A DNA stretch of 64,000 bases from VAZQ01 sp963721005 (GTDB lineage: Bacteria; Pseudomonadota; Alphaproteobacteria; Rhizobiales; Xanthobacteraceae), in assembly GCA_963721005.1 (NCBI GenBank), contig CAVRHR010000005.1, positions 124,001 to 188,000 of the forward strand, read 5' to 3'. The notes below the pieces were generated by a model that saw nothing but the letters and a program-made list of their open reading frames with translations, was not told where the DNA came from and searched no databases. The translations under genes and the position numbers were made by a program. Positions 52,869 to 61,205 of the stretch are shown piece after piece (the first letter of the stretch is position 1; every line of letters begins with the position of its first letter).

Positions 52869-54004
52869 TGGCCGGTCCGGCTTTCGCGGACCCCCATGCG
52901 GGCGAGGCGCGGCAGCACCTCGTCGCAGAAGAACGGCAGCTCGTCCGCATAGTTGACGAGCGAGACGCCGATCCCGGTCAAGCCGGCCTGGCTCAGATCG
53001 GCGAGCTGCTTGGCCACGAAATCCGGATCGCCCACGATCGGCAAGCCGCCCATGCCCTGGGCGTATTGGTTGCGCTTGACCAGGTATTCCTGCATCGGCA
53101 CCGTCTGCGGGCTGATGTTCTTGAGCGCCAGGATGCCGTCGACCGCCGACCAGTCGGCGTGCTCGACCACGCTGTAGTGGTAATAATCCTCGGCCTCTTT
53201 CCGGGTCGGCCGGCAGGTGATGACCCCGACCGTATAGCAGCCGATATTGCGGTCGCTTTCCTTCGCCAAGCGCTGCACGTCCGTCACCCGCTTGGCGGTT
53301 TCCTCCAGCGAATCGCGTGATGCCTGCAGGAAGAACGCATCGCAATTGCGGATGGCGAACGCCTGGCCGGTGCCCGAGGAACCGGCATTCATCATCAGCG
53401 GCCTGGTGCCGCCGAACGGCTTGGGCTTGCCGCGCACGCCCTTCATCTTGAAGTATTTGCGCTGGAAGTCGAAATCCTCCTGGTCCGACCAGATCAGCTT
53501 GATGGCGTCGAGCCATTCCTGCGCATAGTCGTAGCGGTCCTCGTGCTCGCGCTGCTCGACCCCGAACATCTCGAACTCACCCTCGTTCCAGCCGACCACG
53601 ATGTTCAGGCCGAAACGGCCCTCCCCGATATGGTCGGCGGTCACCATCTCCTTGGCGGCGATGACCGGATTGAACAGGGGCGCATGAACGGTACCGAAAA
53701 CCGTGATGCGCTTGGTCGAGGCCAAGAGGCCCGCCGCCCAGGTAATGGTCTCCAGCGTCGCACCCTGGTAGTCGGTGTCGCCGCCGTAACCCTTCCAGCG
53801 GCCGATCGGGAGCAGGAAATCGATGCCGGCCTCGTCGGCCATGCGGGCGAGCCGCAGATTGTCGGGCCAGCTCCCGGTCCAGCGCTCCGGAACCTTGGTG
53901 ACCGCCCGTCCGGACGAGCAATTCGAACCGAACAAGCCGATCTTGAGCTTGTTGATGTTGTACATCGAATAGCGGTCGCGCGTGTTTGCGTTGCGAGCGA
54001 GCAC
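52865..54004 (-). CDS. LLM-class flavin-dependent monooxygenase, RutA/SfnG-like
   Basis: 379 residues, luciferase-like TIM barrel using reduced FMN. Features: MADEAGIDFLLPIGRWKGYGGDTDYQG, HAPLFNPVIAAKEMVTADHIGEGRFGLNIVVGWNEGEFEMFG and MMNAGSSGTGQAFA. These resemble RutA (pyrimidine ring opening) and dimethylsulfone monooxygenase. GTG start at 54004 with GGGGAGA 5 nt upstream. It overlaps the racemase-fold gene by 4 bp and is divergent from the Bug receptor at 54195. No flavin reductase is encoded in the window. Confidence 0.87.
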   Translation of the reverse strand: MLARNANTRDRYSMYNINKLKIGLFGSNCSSGRAVTKVPERWTGSWPDNLRLARMADEAGIDFLLPIGRWKGYGGDTDYQGATLETITWAAGLLASTKRITVFGTVHAPLFNPVIAAKEMVTADHIGEGRFGLNIVVGWNEGEFEMFGVEQREHEDRYDYAQEWLDAIKLIWSDQEDFDFQRKYFKMKGVRGKPKPFGGTRPLMMNAGSSGTGQAFAIRNCDAFFLQASRDSLEETAKRVTDVQRLAKESDRNIGCYTVGVITCRPTRKEAEDYYHYSVVEHADWSAVDGILALKNISPQTVPMQEYLVKRNQYAQGMGGLPIVGDPDFVAKQLADLSQAGLTGIGVSLVNYADELPFFCDEVLPRLARMGVRESRTGQ

Positions 54005-54194
54005 GATTTCTCCCCATCATTTCCGGTAAATTGAGTGCCGGTGGCACCGGCATCTTAGCGCAATGCCGCGGTTGATTGAAATGGCGCCCAGGTGCCTTGC
54101 GTCCGGTCCGTCCGGTCGAGCCGCAAAACCGATTGCCAGCCCGCGCCGCAATGCCGAGTATCCCGGAACCTCACCTGCAGGGCGGGAGATTGCC

Positions 54195-55199
54195 GTGAAA
54201 CGCCCGTTTCGCCATCTGGTCTTTGGGCTTCTGATCGCCCACCTCGGGCTGTCGCCGGCGCGACCCGCGGCCGCCCAGGCGAGCCCCGACACCGCCAAGG
54301 CGTTTCCCAGCCGGCCGGTCCGCCTCATCGTGCCGTTTCCGGCCGGCGGCCCGACCGACATTCTTTCGCGCGTGATCGCCCAGCGCATGAGCGAGGATTG
54401 GGGACAGCCGGTCCTGGTCGAGAACCGGCCCGGCGCCAACACGGTGATCGGCGCCCAGCAGGTCGCGCGCGCCGCCCCTGACGGCTACACCCTCCTGGCC
54501 GCGATGGACACCACCTTGGTGATGAACCCGGCCACCATCCGGAACCTCCCCTACGATCCGTTCCACGATTTCGCGCCCATCACCCTCGCAGCCAAGAACA
54601 CCTCGCTCCTGACGGTACGGGCCGAGGGCGGCCCGAAGACCATCGGCGAGCTGATCGCCGGGGCCAAAGCCAATTCCGGCAAGCTCAACTACGGCGCCGG
54701 CATCATCACCACCAGGCTGGCGGGCTATCTGTTCAACCGGGAGGCCGGCATCGAGGTCCAGCTGGTGCCCTACAAGGGCAGCGCCGATGTGGTGCAGGGC
54801 CTCTTGACCGGTGCGGTCGATTATATCATCGACGGCGTGGCTTCCAGCCTGCCGCTCATCCAATCTGGAAAGTTCCGCGCTTTGGCCAAGCTCAACAGCC
54901 GCCCGCTTCCGGCACTCCCGGGCGTGCCGCCGCTTTCGCTCGCTGCCGGCATGCCGGCGCTCGACGACATCTCGAGCTGGATCGCCCTGGTGGCGCCTGC
55001 CCGCACGCCGCGTGGCGTGGTCGACAAGATTGCGCAGGAGGTCGCCCGGATGTACGCCGATCCGGTGCTCTACGAGCGGCTGGAAAAGGCCGGCATCAAC
55101 GCGGTCAGCAGCACGCCCGATGAATTCGACGCCTTCTTCCGCAAGGAGGCCGTGCGTTGGGAGAAGGCGTTCCGGGAAAGCGGCATCCAGCTCGAGTAG
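54195..55199 (+). CDS. Bug/TctC-family periplasmic solute receptor
   Basis: 334 residues from the GTG at 54195 (GGGAG upstream). Signal peptide RHLVFGLLIAHLGLSPARPAAA. Bug hallmarks: FPSRPVRLIVPFPAGGPTDILSRVIA, VENRPGANTVIGAQQVARAAPDGYTLL and LPYDPFHDFAPIT. An in-frame ATG at 54063 would add 44 hydrophilic residues before the signal, so I reject it. It lies 63 bp before a D-2-hydroxyacid dehydrogenase gene on the same strand, which may hint at a hydroxy acid as ligand (inference). Confidence 0.9.
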   Translation: MKRPFRHLVFGLLIAHLGLSPARPAAAQASPDTAKAFPSRPVRLIVPFPAGGPTDILSRVIAQRMSEDWGQPVLVENRPGANTVIGAQQVARAAPDGYTLLAAMDTTLVMNPATIRNLPYDPFHDFAPITLAAKNTSLLTVRAEGGPKTIGELIAGAKANSGKLNYGAGIITTRLAGYLFNREAGIEVQLVPYKGSADVVQGLLTGAVDYIIDGVASSLPLIQSGKFRALAKLNSRPLPALPGVPPLSLAAGMPALDDISSWIALVAPARTPRGVVDKIAQEVARMYADPVLYERLEKAGINAVSSTPDEFDAFFRKEAVRWEKAFRESGIQLE

Positions 55200-55262
55200 C
55201 CGCCGCCGGCACCGCACCAAACGAAACCGATATCTCCTGCCCCCACCAGTCACGGAGCACCC

Positions 55263-56330
55263 ATGTCCAAGCCGAAAATCCTGGTCTTTGCCCCGCGCGA
55301 AGAGCCGCCCGAGACCATCGCGGCGCTCGAGGGCCTCGGTTGCGAGCTGGTGTTCGGCAATCGCGATTGGCAGCTGCCACGGCGCAACGACGAAGAGGCC
55401 GTGGTCGAGGCGGCGCGCGATGCCGTCGCCCTGATGGGCACCTCCATGCGCCACACCCCGATCAGCCGGCGCATCATGCAGGCGTCGCAGCGGCTGCGCG
55501 TGGTCGCCAAATACACCGTCGGGGTCGACGACATCGACACCGACGCGGCAACCGAGCTCGGCGTCATGGTGTGCCACGCGCCGACCGAGTCCAATTGCTT
55601 CGGCGTGGCCGAGACCACGGTCACCTTCATGCTGGCGCTGTTCAAGAAGATCCGCGAGCGCGATGCCGACGTGCGCAACGGCAAATGGCGCGAGCTTCCG
55701 AACTTCGCCTACTACGTGGGCGGCCGCCAGACCGACGGTTTTCCCGGCCAGACCATCGGCCTGGTCGGCTTCGGGCGCATCGGCACCCGGGTCGCCCAAT
55801 TGCTGGCCCCCTGGCGCGCCCGCATCATCGCCTACGATCCCTATGTGCCGCCCGCGCATTTCCTCACCCACGGGGTCAAGGCGGTGGACTACGACACCCT
55901 GCTGCGGGAGGCCGACGTGGTGTCGTTCCATGTCGTGCTCAACAAGGAGACCCGCTACATGTTCGGCGAGCGCGAGCTCGGCTTGATGAAGCCCTCCGCG
56001 GTGGTCCTCAACACCGCGCGCGGCAAGGTCGTGGACGAGAAGGCGCTGGCCAAGGCGATCGCGGAGGGACGCGTCCGCGGCGCCGCCATCGACGCCTTCG
56101 AGGAGGAGCCGCTGCCGGCGGATTCGCCGCTGCGCTCGCTCGGCGACAAGGTGCTGCTGTCGCCCCATTCGGCGGCCTATACGGAAGGCGGCGAGCTGCG
56201 TCAGGGCGTCGCCTGGGCCACCCGCTCGGTGCTGACCGCGCTCGCCGGCAAGATCCCGGACAATGTGTACAACAAGGAGGTGATCCCGCGTTGGAAGGAG
56301 CGTTTCGGCGGGGCCAGCATATCCAGCTGA
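55263..56330 (+). CDS. D-2-hydroxyacid dehydrogenase (NAD-dependent)
   Basis: 355 residues. Rossmann motif GFGRIG (169-174), catalytic Arg253 (LNTARG), Glu282 (FEEEP) and His302 (SPHSAAYT) define the D-isomer-specific 2-hydroxyacid dehydrogenase family. AKYTVGVDDID is the usual hinge region. It reduces 2-oxoacids or oxidises D-2-hydroxyacids; specificity (for example phosphoglycerate, glyoxylate or another acid) cannot be decided. Cytoplasmic. It follows the Bug receptor gene and precedes trmFO by 60 bp. Confidence 0.88.
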   Translation: MSKPKILVFAPREEPPETIAALEGLGCELVFGNRDWQLPRRNDEEAVVEAARDAVALMGTSMRHTPISRRIMQASQRLRVVAKYTVGVDDIDTDAATELGVMVCHAPTESNCFGVAETTVTFMLALFKKIRERDADVRNGKWRELPNFAYYVGGRQTDGFPGQTIGLVGFGRIGTRVAQLLAPWRARIIAYDPYVPPAHFLTHGVKAVDYDTLLREADVVSFHVVLNKETRYMFGERELGLMKPSAVVLNTARGKVVDEKALAKAIAEGRVRGAAIDAFEEEPLPADSPLRSLGDKVLLSPHSAAYTEGGELRQGVAWATRSVLTALAGKIPDNVYNKEVIPRWKERFGGASISS

Positions 56331-56390
56331 CGGTCCGGCCGAACATGGCGACCATTGCGGCTGCCGGGGCATGGGCCTAGTTTCGCGGCC

Positions 56391-57819
56391 ATGAAGCAAC
56401 CGCCGGACGCACCCATTCACATCATCGGCGGCGGCCTCGCCGGTTGCGAGGCGGCCTGGCAGATCGTCGGTTGCGGCGTACCGGTGATCCTGCACGAGAT
56501 GCGGCCGTTGCGCCCCACCGCCGCGCACAAGACCGCGGCGCTGGCCGAGCTGGTGTGCTCCAATTCGTTCCGCTCCGACGACCCCGAGCACAATGCGGTC
56601 GGGCTGCTGCACCAGGAGATGCGCCAGCTCGATTCCCTGGTGATGCGCACCGCCGATGCCAATCAGGTGCCGGCCGGCGGTGCGCTCGCGGTCGACCGCG
56701 ACGCCTTCGCGGCCGCCATCACGGCCACCCTGGAAGCCCATCCCCTGGTCACGCTCGCCCGCGAGGAGATCGCGGGTCTGCCGCCCGCCGACTGGGACGA
56801 CGTGATCGTGGCGACCGGCCCGCTCACATCCGCGGCCCTGGCGGATGCGATCGCCAAGCTGGTGGGCGAGCAGGCGCTCGCTTTCTTCGACGCGATCGCC
56901 CCGATCATCCATCGCAGCTCCATCGACATGTCGGTCGCTTGGCTGCAGTCGCGCTACGACAAGGCCGGCCCGGGCGGATCAGGGGCCGACTACGTCAATT
57001 GCCCGCTCTCGCGTGCCCACTACGAGGCCTTCATTGATGCGCTGCTGGCGGGCCGAGAAGGTCGACTTTCACGAATGGGAGGCCGCGACGCCCTATTTCG
57101 ACGGCTGCCTGCCGATCGAGGTCATGGCCGAGCGCGGCCGCGAAACCCTGCGGCACGGTCCGATGAAACCGTTCGGGTTGACCAATCCCAAGGCGCCGCA
57201 CCAGAAGCCCTACGCGGTCGTCCAGCTGCGCCAGGACAACCGGCTGGGCACGCTGTTCAACATGGTGGGGTTCCAGACCAAGCTCACCTACGGGGAGCAG
57301 GTGCGTATTTTTCGCACCATTCCGGGCCTCGAGGGCGCCGAGTTCGCCCGGCTCGGCGGCCTGCACCGCAACACCTTCCTCAATGCCCCCAAGCTTCTCG
57401 ACCACACGCTCCGGCTCAAGGCCGATCCGCGCCTGCGTTTCGCGGGCCAGATCACCGGTTGCGAGGGCTATGTGGAATCGGCCGCGATCGGGCTCATGGC
57501 GGGCCGCTTCGCGGCCGCCTCCCGGCTCGCCAAGCCGTTGGCGCCGCCGCCCCCCACGACCGCCCACGGGGCGCTGCTTGGCCATATCACCGGCGGCCAT
57601 ATCGAGACCATCGACGCGGGGCCGCGCTCCTACCAGCCGATGAACATCAATTTCGGTTTGTTCCCGCCGCTCTCGCAGTCTCCGACCAGAGCCGCGGACG
57701 GCACCCGGCTGCGCGGAACCGCCAAGACGCTGGCCAAGAAGAGCGCCATCAGTCGCCGCGCGCTCGGCGATCTGGCACTGTGGATCGCTGGTGGCGATCA
57801 CGCCGTGGCGGCCGAATAA
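56391..57819 (+). CDS. trmFO: tRNA (uracil-5-)-methyltransferase TrmFO, broken by one-base frameshift
   Basis: FAD- and folate-dependent enzyme that makes 5-methyluridine at tRNA position 54. The first part has the FAD motif IIGGGLAGCEAAW (11-23) and Cys56 in ELVCSNSF. The second part, in another frame, has EKVDFHEWE, TGCEGYVESAA and the C-terminal GHITGGHI. Removing one G of the GGG at 57050-57052 restores ALLAAEKVDFHEWE and gives 475 residues, a normal length. Both sections are well conserved, so an error in the sequence is likely; otherwise the cell would lack this methylation. Confidence 0.9.
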
Positions 57820-57856
57820 ACACCCTGATCTGCCGATCGTGCTGGAAAATCGTCCA

Positions 57857-58918
57857 ATGCCGTTGCCGCGCGAAATCGAAGGACGTTGGCGTACCAGCGT
57901 GGTGCTCAAGCGCGACGTGCTCTCGAGCGTAGAGCGTGGCCGCTTCCGCACCGAGACCGGCGAGGTCGAGGCCGTGCTGCGGCGCATCGACGAGGTTCCG
58001 TGGTGGAGCTTCCTGCTCGCCCGCCATCTGTTCGGCCGCGAGCGGGCGGCGCTCGCGGCCGCCGGCGCGCTCGGCGTGGCGCCGCCGCTGTGCTTCGCCG
58101 GGCGCCGCGTGCTGGTGCGCGGCTGGATCGACGGCGTGGCGCTGCATCTGGCCAAGCCCCACGGCGACCGCGGCTATTTCCGCTCCGCCAAGGCGGTCCT
58201 GCGCAAGCTGCACCGTGCGGGCATCTGCCACAACGATCTCGCCAAAGAGCAGAACTGGCTGCGCGGCAGCGACGGTCACGCCTACGTCACCGATTTTCAG
58301 CTGGCCATCCGCTTCAAGCACCGCAACCTCTTGTTTCGCATCGCCGCCTACGAGGACCTGCGGCATCTCTTGAAGCACAAGCTGCGCTATGCCCCCGAGA
58401 CGATCAGCGCCGCGGAGCGGCGCGTGCTCGCGCGCAAGAGCCTCTTCACCAAGGCCTGGATGGCGACCGGCAAGCGCGTCTATCAATGGGTGACGCGCGA
58501 CATCTTGCGCTTCACCGACCGCGAGGGTGGCGGCCCGCGTCTGGTCTACGACGCACCGCGCATCAGCGCGCGCCTCAAGTCGCACCCGCAGGTGCGCGAG
58601 GTCGCCATCGTGGCCTATCCGGATCGGCGCGCCGGGACCGGGCTCTACGCCTTCGTGGAGGCCGACCCTGCTCTGTCGGAGCGCGTGCTGCGCGACTACA
58701 TGGCGGGCGGCGACGCGCCCAAGCCGCCCGAGCACCTGCAGATCGCCGAGGAGCTGCCACGCGGGCCAGGCGGCGAGGTTCGCAGCGAAATCCTCCAGCT
58801 CGTCGCCATGAACCAGGTCGACCTGATCGACGCCTTGATCGGCAACGAGCGGGAGCGCGCCCTCATCCAGCGGATCCTCGACGACCGTCGCAATATGCGC
58901 GACCGCTTCGCGTATTGA
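57857..58918 (+). CDS. Kinase-like protein fused to an ANL (AMP-binding enzyme) C-terminal domain
   Basis: 353 residues from the ATG at 57857; a GTG at 57791, inside the trmFO end, is an alternative. Residues 1-220 look like a small protein-kinase-fold domain: catalytic-loop CHNDLAKEQNW (His125, Asp127) and a DFG-like DFQ (146-148), close in style to RIO or lipopolysaccharide kinases. Residues 241-325 match the C-terminal lid of acyl-adenylating enzymes (HPQVREVAIVAYPD ... LPRGPGGEVRSEIL). The lid's catalytic lysine (GK in the A10 motif) is replaced by Glu (GGE), so that part is not expected to catalyse adenylation. Substrate unknown. Confidence 0.75.
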   Translation: MPLPREIEGRWRTSVVLKRDVLSSVERGRFRTETGEVEAVLRRIDEVPWWSFLLARHLFGRERAALAAAGALGVAPPLCFAGRRVLVRGWIDGVALHLAKPHGDRGYFRSAKAVLRKLHRAGICHNDLAKEQNWLRGSDGHAYVTDFQLAIRFKHRNLLFRIAAYEDLRHLLKHKLRYAPETISAAERRVLARKSLFTKAWMATGKRVYQWVTRDILRFTDREGGGPRLVYDAPRISARLKSHPQVREVAIVAYPDRRAGTGLYAFVEADPALSERVLRDYMAGGDAPKPPEHLQIAEELPRGPGGEVRSEILQLVAMNQVDLIDALIGNERERALIQRILDDRRNMRDRFAY

Positions 58919-58945
58919 ACCGCGCCGCTGATCCGCCAGCGGCCC

Positions 58946-59797
58946 TCATGCGAATATCCGCGCCGGCCGCCGCGCCGCCCGCCATATCCGCCATTGCCGC
59001 TGGAATTGGCTGAGCTCGACCGGCACGAACGGATCGTAGTCCCGGCCCTCCATGCGTTCGAGCAGCGGGCGCACGGGCGCGACCGGAAGCAGCGCGGGCG
59101 TGACCCCGCCGGCGATGACTTCGGCCAATCGGCCCGCTTGTGCCAAGTGCTGGCGGGCCTCTCCGCGCAGGTCGGCCATGGCAGCACGCAGCTCCGGCGT
59201 CGCCGGCTGCGCCGACGAATTGTGCGGTTGCGCGCCGTGCCGTTGCAGGACCTCGAGCGGCAGGAACAGCTGCCCGCGCGCCGCGTGACGGGGAAATGCC
59301 TGCAGCAGGCCGGCAATCGCATAGCCGAGACCGGCATGGAGCGCGAGCGGGCCAAGGGCTGGCATGCAGTCGGGCACCAGCACGCGGGCCGCGAGCTCGA
59401 TCACCGCCGATGCGGTGGCGCGCGCATAATCGTTGAAGCCGGCGAGCGAGAGCATCGTGTCGTCGTAGAGATCGAAGCGCCGCGCGGCGATCAGCCCGGT
59501 CAGAAGCTCAGCCGGCAACCGGTAGCGCGCCACACTCTCCAGCAGGGCCGCCGCGACCGGATTGGCCGCGGCCTCGCCCGCCGCCTTGCCCTCGATCGCG
59601 TCGTTCCACCATTGCAGCCTGATCTCGCCGGCCAGCGGCTCGCGAATGACCTCGCGCACGCGCGCGATCTCGATGTTGAAGGCATAGAGCGCATGCAGAG
59701 CGTCGCGATGCTCGGCCGGTGCGAACAAGGCGGCGAGAAAGCGGTCCTTGTCGGCCGCGCGTACCAGCGCCTCGCAATGGGCGAACGCGTCTTGCAT
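58946..59797 (-). CDS. Squalene/phytoene synthase-family protein, NDUFAF6-like
   Basis: 283 residues. The all-helical prenyl-synthase fold is seen (FAPAEHRDALHALYAFNIEIARVREVI, EIRLQWWNDAIEG, RFDLYDD, GYAIAGLLQAFPRH). The Asp-rich motifs of true squalene or phytoene synthases are incomplete. That and the position next to the NDUFAF3-like gene and secDF identify it with the bacterial relatives of NDUFAF6, a mitochondrial complex I assembly factor, rather than with terpenoid synthesis. It lies 40 bp after the NDUFAF3-like gene in the same direction. Confidence 0.82.
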   Translation of the reverse strand: MQDAFAHCEALVRAADKDRFLAALFAPAEHRDALHALYAFNIEIARVREVIREPLAGEIRLQWWNDAIEGKAAGEAAANPVAAALLESVARYRLPAELLTGLIAARRFDLYDDTMLSLAGFNDYARATASAVIELAARVLVPDCMPALGPLALHAGLGYAIAGLLQAFPRHAARGQLFLPLEVLQRHGAQPHNSSAQPATPELRAAMADLRGEARQHLAQAGRLAEVIAGGVTPALLPVAPVRPLLERMEGRDYDPFVPVELSQFQRQWRIWRAARRPARIFA

Positions 59798-59837
59798 GGC
59801 GCAACCTCAGCCGGCCGGTCGCCGGCCCGAACCCGCT

Positions 59838-60220
59838 CTAACCCACCGCGATGAGAGCCGCCGCCACCCGCCGTCCCTCGGCGACCAGCACATTGTAGGT
59901 GCGGATGGCAGCGTTGGTGGGCATCGCCTCCCACCGGAGCGAATGCTCGCGAAAAGCTCGCGCAGGCCCGGTGGAACCGGCCACCAATCGCGGCCGGTGC
60001 CGAGAATGAACAGATCGAGGCGCGCGGCCAGCTCGAGCACCGGCGCCAGCGTCTCGGGCGTAACGGTTTGCGGGTCGGTGACCGGCCAGGCCCAAATTCC
60101 ATCCGGCAGGCACAGCAACGCGCCGCGATGCGACAGCCCGGCGAAGCGGAAGCCGCCGTCCCCATAGGCGTCGATCGGCGCCGGATGAGGCAGATGCGGC
60201 GTGGCGGCGACGGCCGGCAA
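59838..60220 (-). CDS. Mth938/DUF498-domain protein, NDUFAF3-like, broken by one-base frameshift
   Basis: The first part reads PHPAPIDAYGDGGFRFAGLSHRGALLCLPDGIWAWPV and LFILGTGRDWWPVPPGLRELF. The end, EAMPTNAAIRTYNVLVAEGRRVAAALIAVG, is in another frame. Adding one base at about 59950-59955 gives LFREHSLRWEAMPTN and a 127-residue protein of the Mth938 fold. Human NDUFAF3 is the mitochondrial relative and helps assemble complex I. The start appears to be a TTG at 60220, only 2 bp after secF; no better codon is available. Probably a sequencing error. Confidence 0.8.
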
Positions 60221-60222
60221 AT

Positions 60223-61179
60223 TCAGGCCCGCGTTCGGGCCGGCGACGGGCTCGTTTGCGGCTCTTCCTCGCTCGCCATCCGGGTGGTGCCGACCCCGAG
60301 ATAGATCAGCACCGGAGCCGCGATGAACACCGAGGTGTAGGTGCCGACCAGAACCACGCCGAACATCATGGTGGCGGTGAAGCTGTGAATCGCCTGCGGG
60401 CCGAACAGCAGCAGCGCGAGCAGCGCCAGCGTCACCGTCACATGGGTGATGATCGAGCGCGACAAGGTCGAGTTGACCGAGATATTGAGCAGGTCCGGCA
60501 TCGGCATCTTCTTGTAGCGGCGCAGCATCTCGCGGATACGGTCATAGATCACCACCGTATCGTTGAGCGAATAGCCCAGGATGGTGAGCAGCGCCGCGAT
60601 GCTGGTGAGGTCGAAGTCGATCTGGGTGAGCGACATGAAGCCTATGGTCAGCACCAGATCGTGCACGTTGGCGATCATGGCGCCGAGCGCGAATTGCCAT
60701 TCGAACCGGAACCACAGATAGACCAGGATGCACATGATCGCGACCATCAGGCCGATCGTGCCCTTGGCCATCTGCTCGGTGGAGATGCGCCCTCCCACCA
60801 CCTCGACGCGCCGGTAATCGACCTCGTCGCCGAGCGCGCCGCGCACCTTGGCGACGGCCGCCTGCTGCGCCTCGTCGCCGCCGGCCTGCTGCGGAATGCG
60901 GATGAGCACGTCGGTCGGGGCGCCGAACTGCTGCAGCTGGGCTTCGCCGAGGCCGAGCCCGTCGATGGCGCCGCGCATCTTGGCGATATCCGCGGGTCCC
61001 GCCTTCGCCTGCACCTCGATCAAGGTGCCGCCGATGAAATCGATGCCGAAATTCAAGCCGTGAAAGAAGTACAGCATGATGGCGACGATCGACAGCGCGG
61101 CCGAGATCGGAAAGCTCACGCGCCGGAAGCGCATGAAATCGAACTTGGTGTCGTCCGGTACTATTCGGAGCAGGCGCAC
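60223..61179 (-). CDS. secF: Protein translocase subunit SecF
   Basis: 318 residues, six membrane helices. With SecD it pulls proteins through the Sec channel using the proton gradient. Seen: LNFGIDFIGGTLIEVQ after the first helix, a periplasmic P1 domain, and ILGYSLNDTVVIYDRIRE with NSTLSRSIITHVTVTLALLAL in the membrane part. The GTG at 61179 was chosen as start (RLLRIVPDDTKFDF). It follows secD by 26 bp. Confidence 0.95.
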   Translation of the reverse strand: MRLLRIVPDDTKFDFMRFRRVSFPISAALSIVAIMLYFFHGLNFGIDFIGGTLIEVQAKAGPADIAKMRGAIDGLGLGEAQLQQFGAPTDVLIRIPQQAGGDEAQQAAVAKVRGALGDEVDYRRVEVVGGRISTEQMAKGTIGLMVAIMCILVYLWFRFEWQFALGAMIANVHDLVLTIGFMSLTQIDFDLTSIAALLTILGYSLNDTVVIYDRIREMLRRYKKMPMPDLLNISVNSTLSRSIITHVTVTLALLALLLFGPQAIHSFTATMMFGVVLVGTYTSVFIAAPVLIYLGVGTTRMASEEEPQTSPSPARTRA

Positions 61180-61205
61180 GGATGTTCTTTCTGCTGCCGG
61201 CCGGT

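Noticed and set aside
54171..56912. 913-codon open frame on the minus strand opposite the Bug receptor and dehydrogenase genes
   Set aside because: It crosses three real genes; translation is low-complexity His/Gly/Arg-rich and matches nothing.
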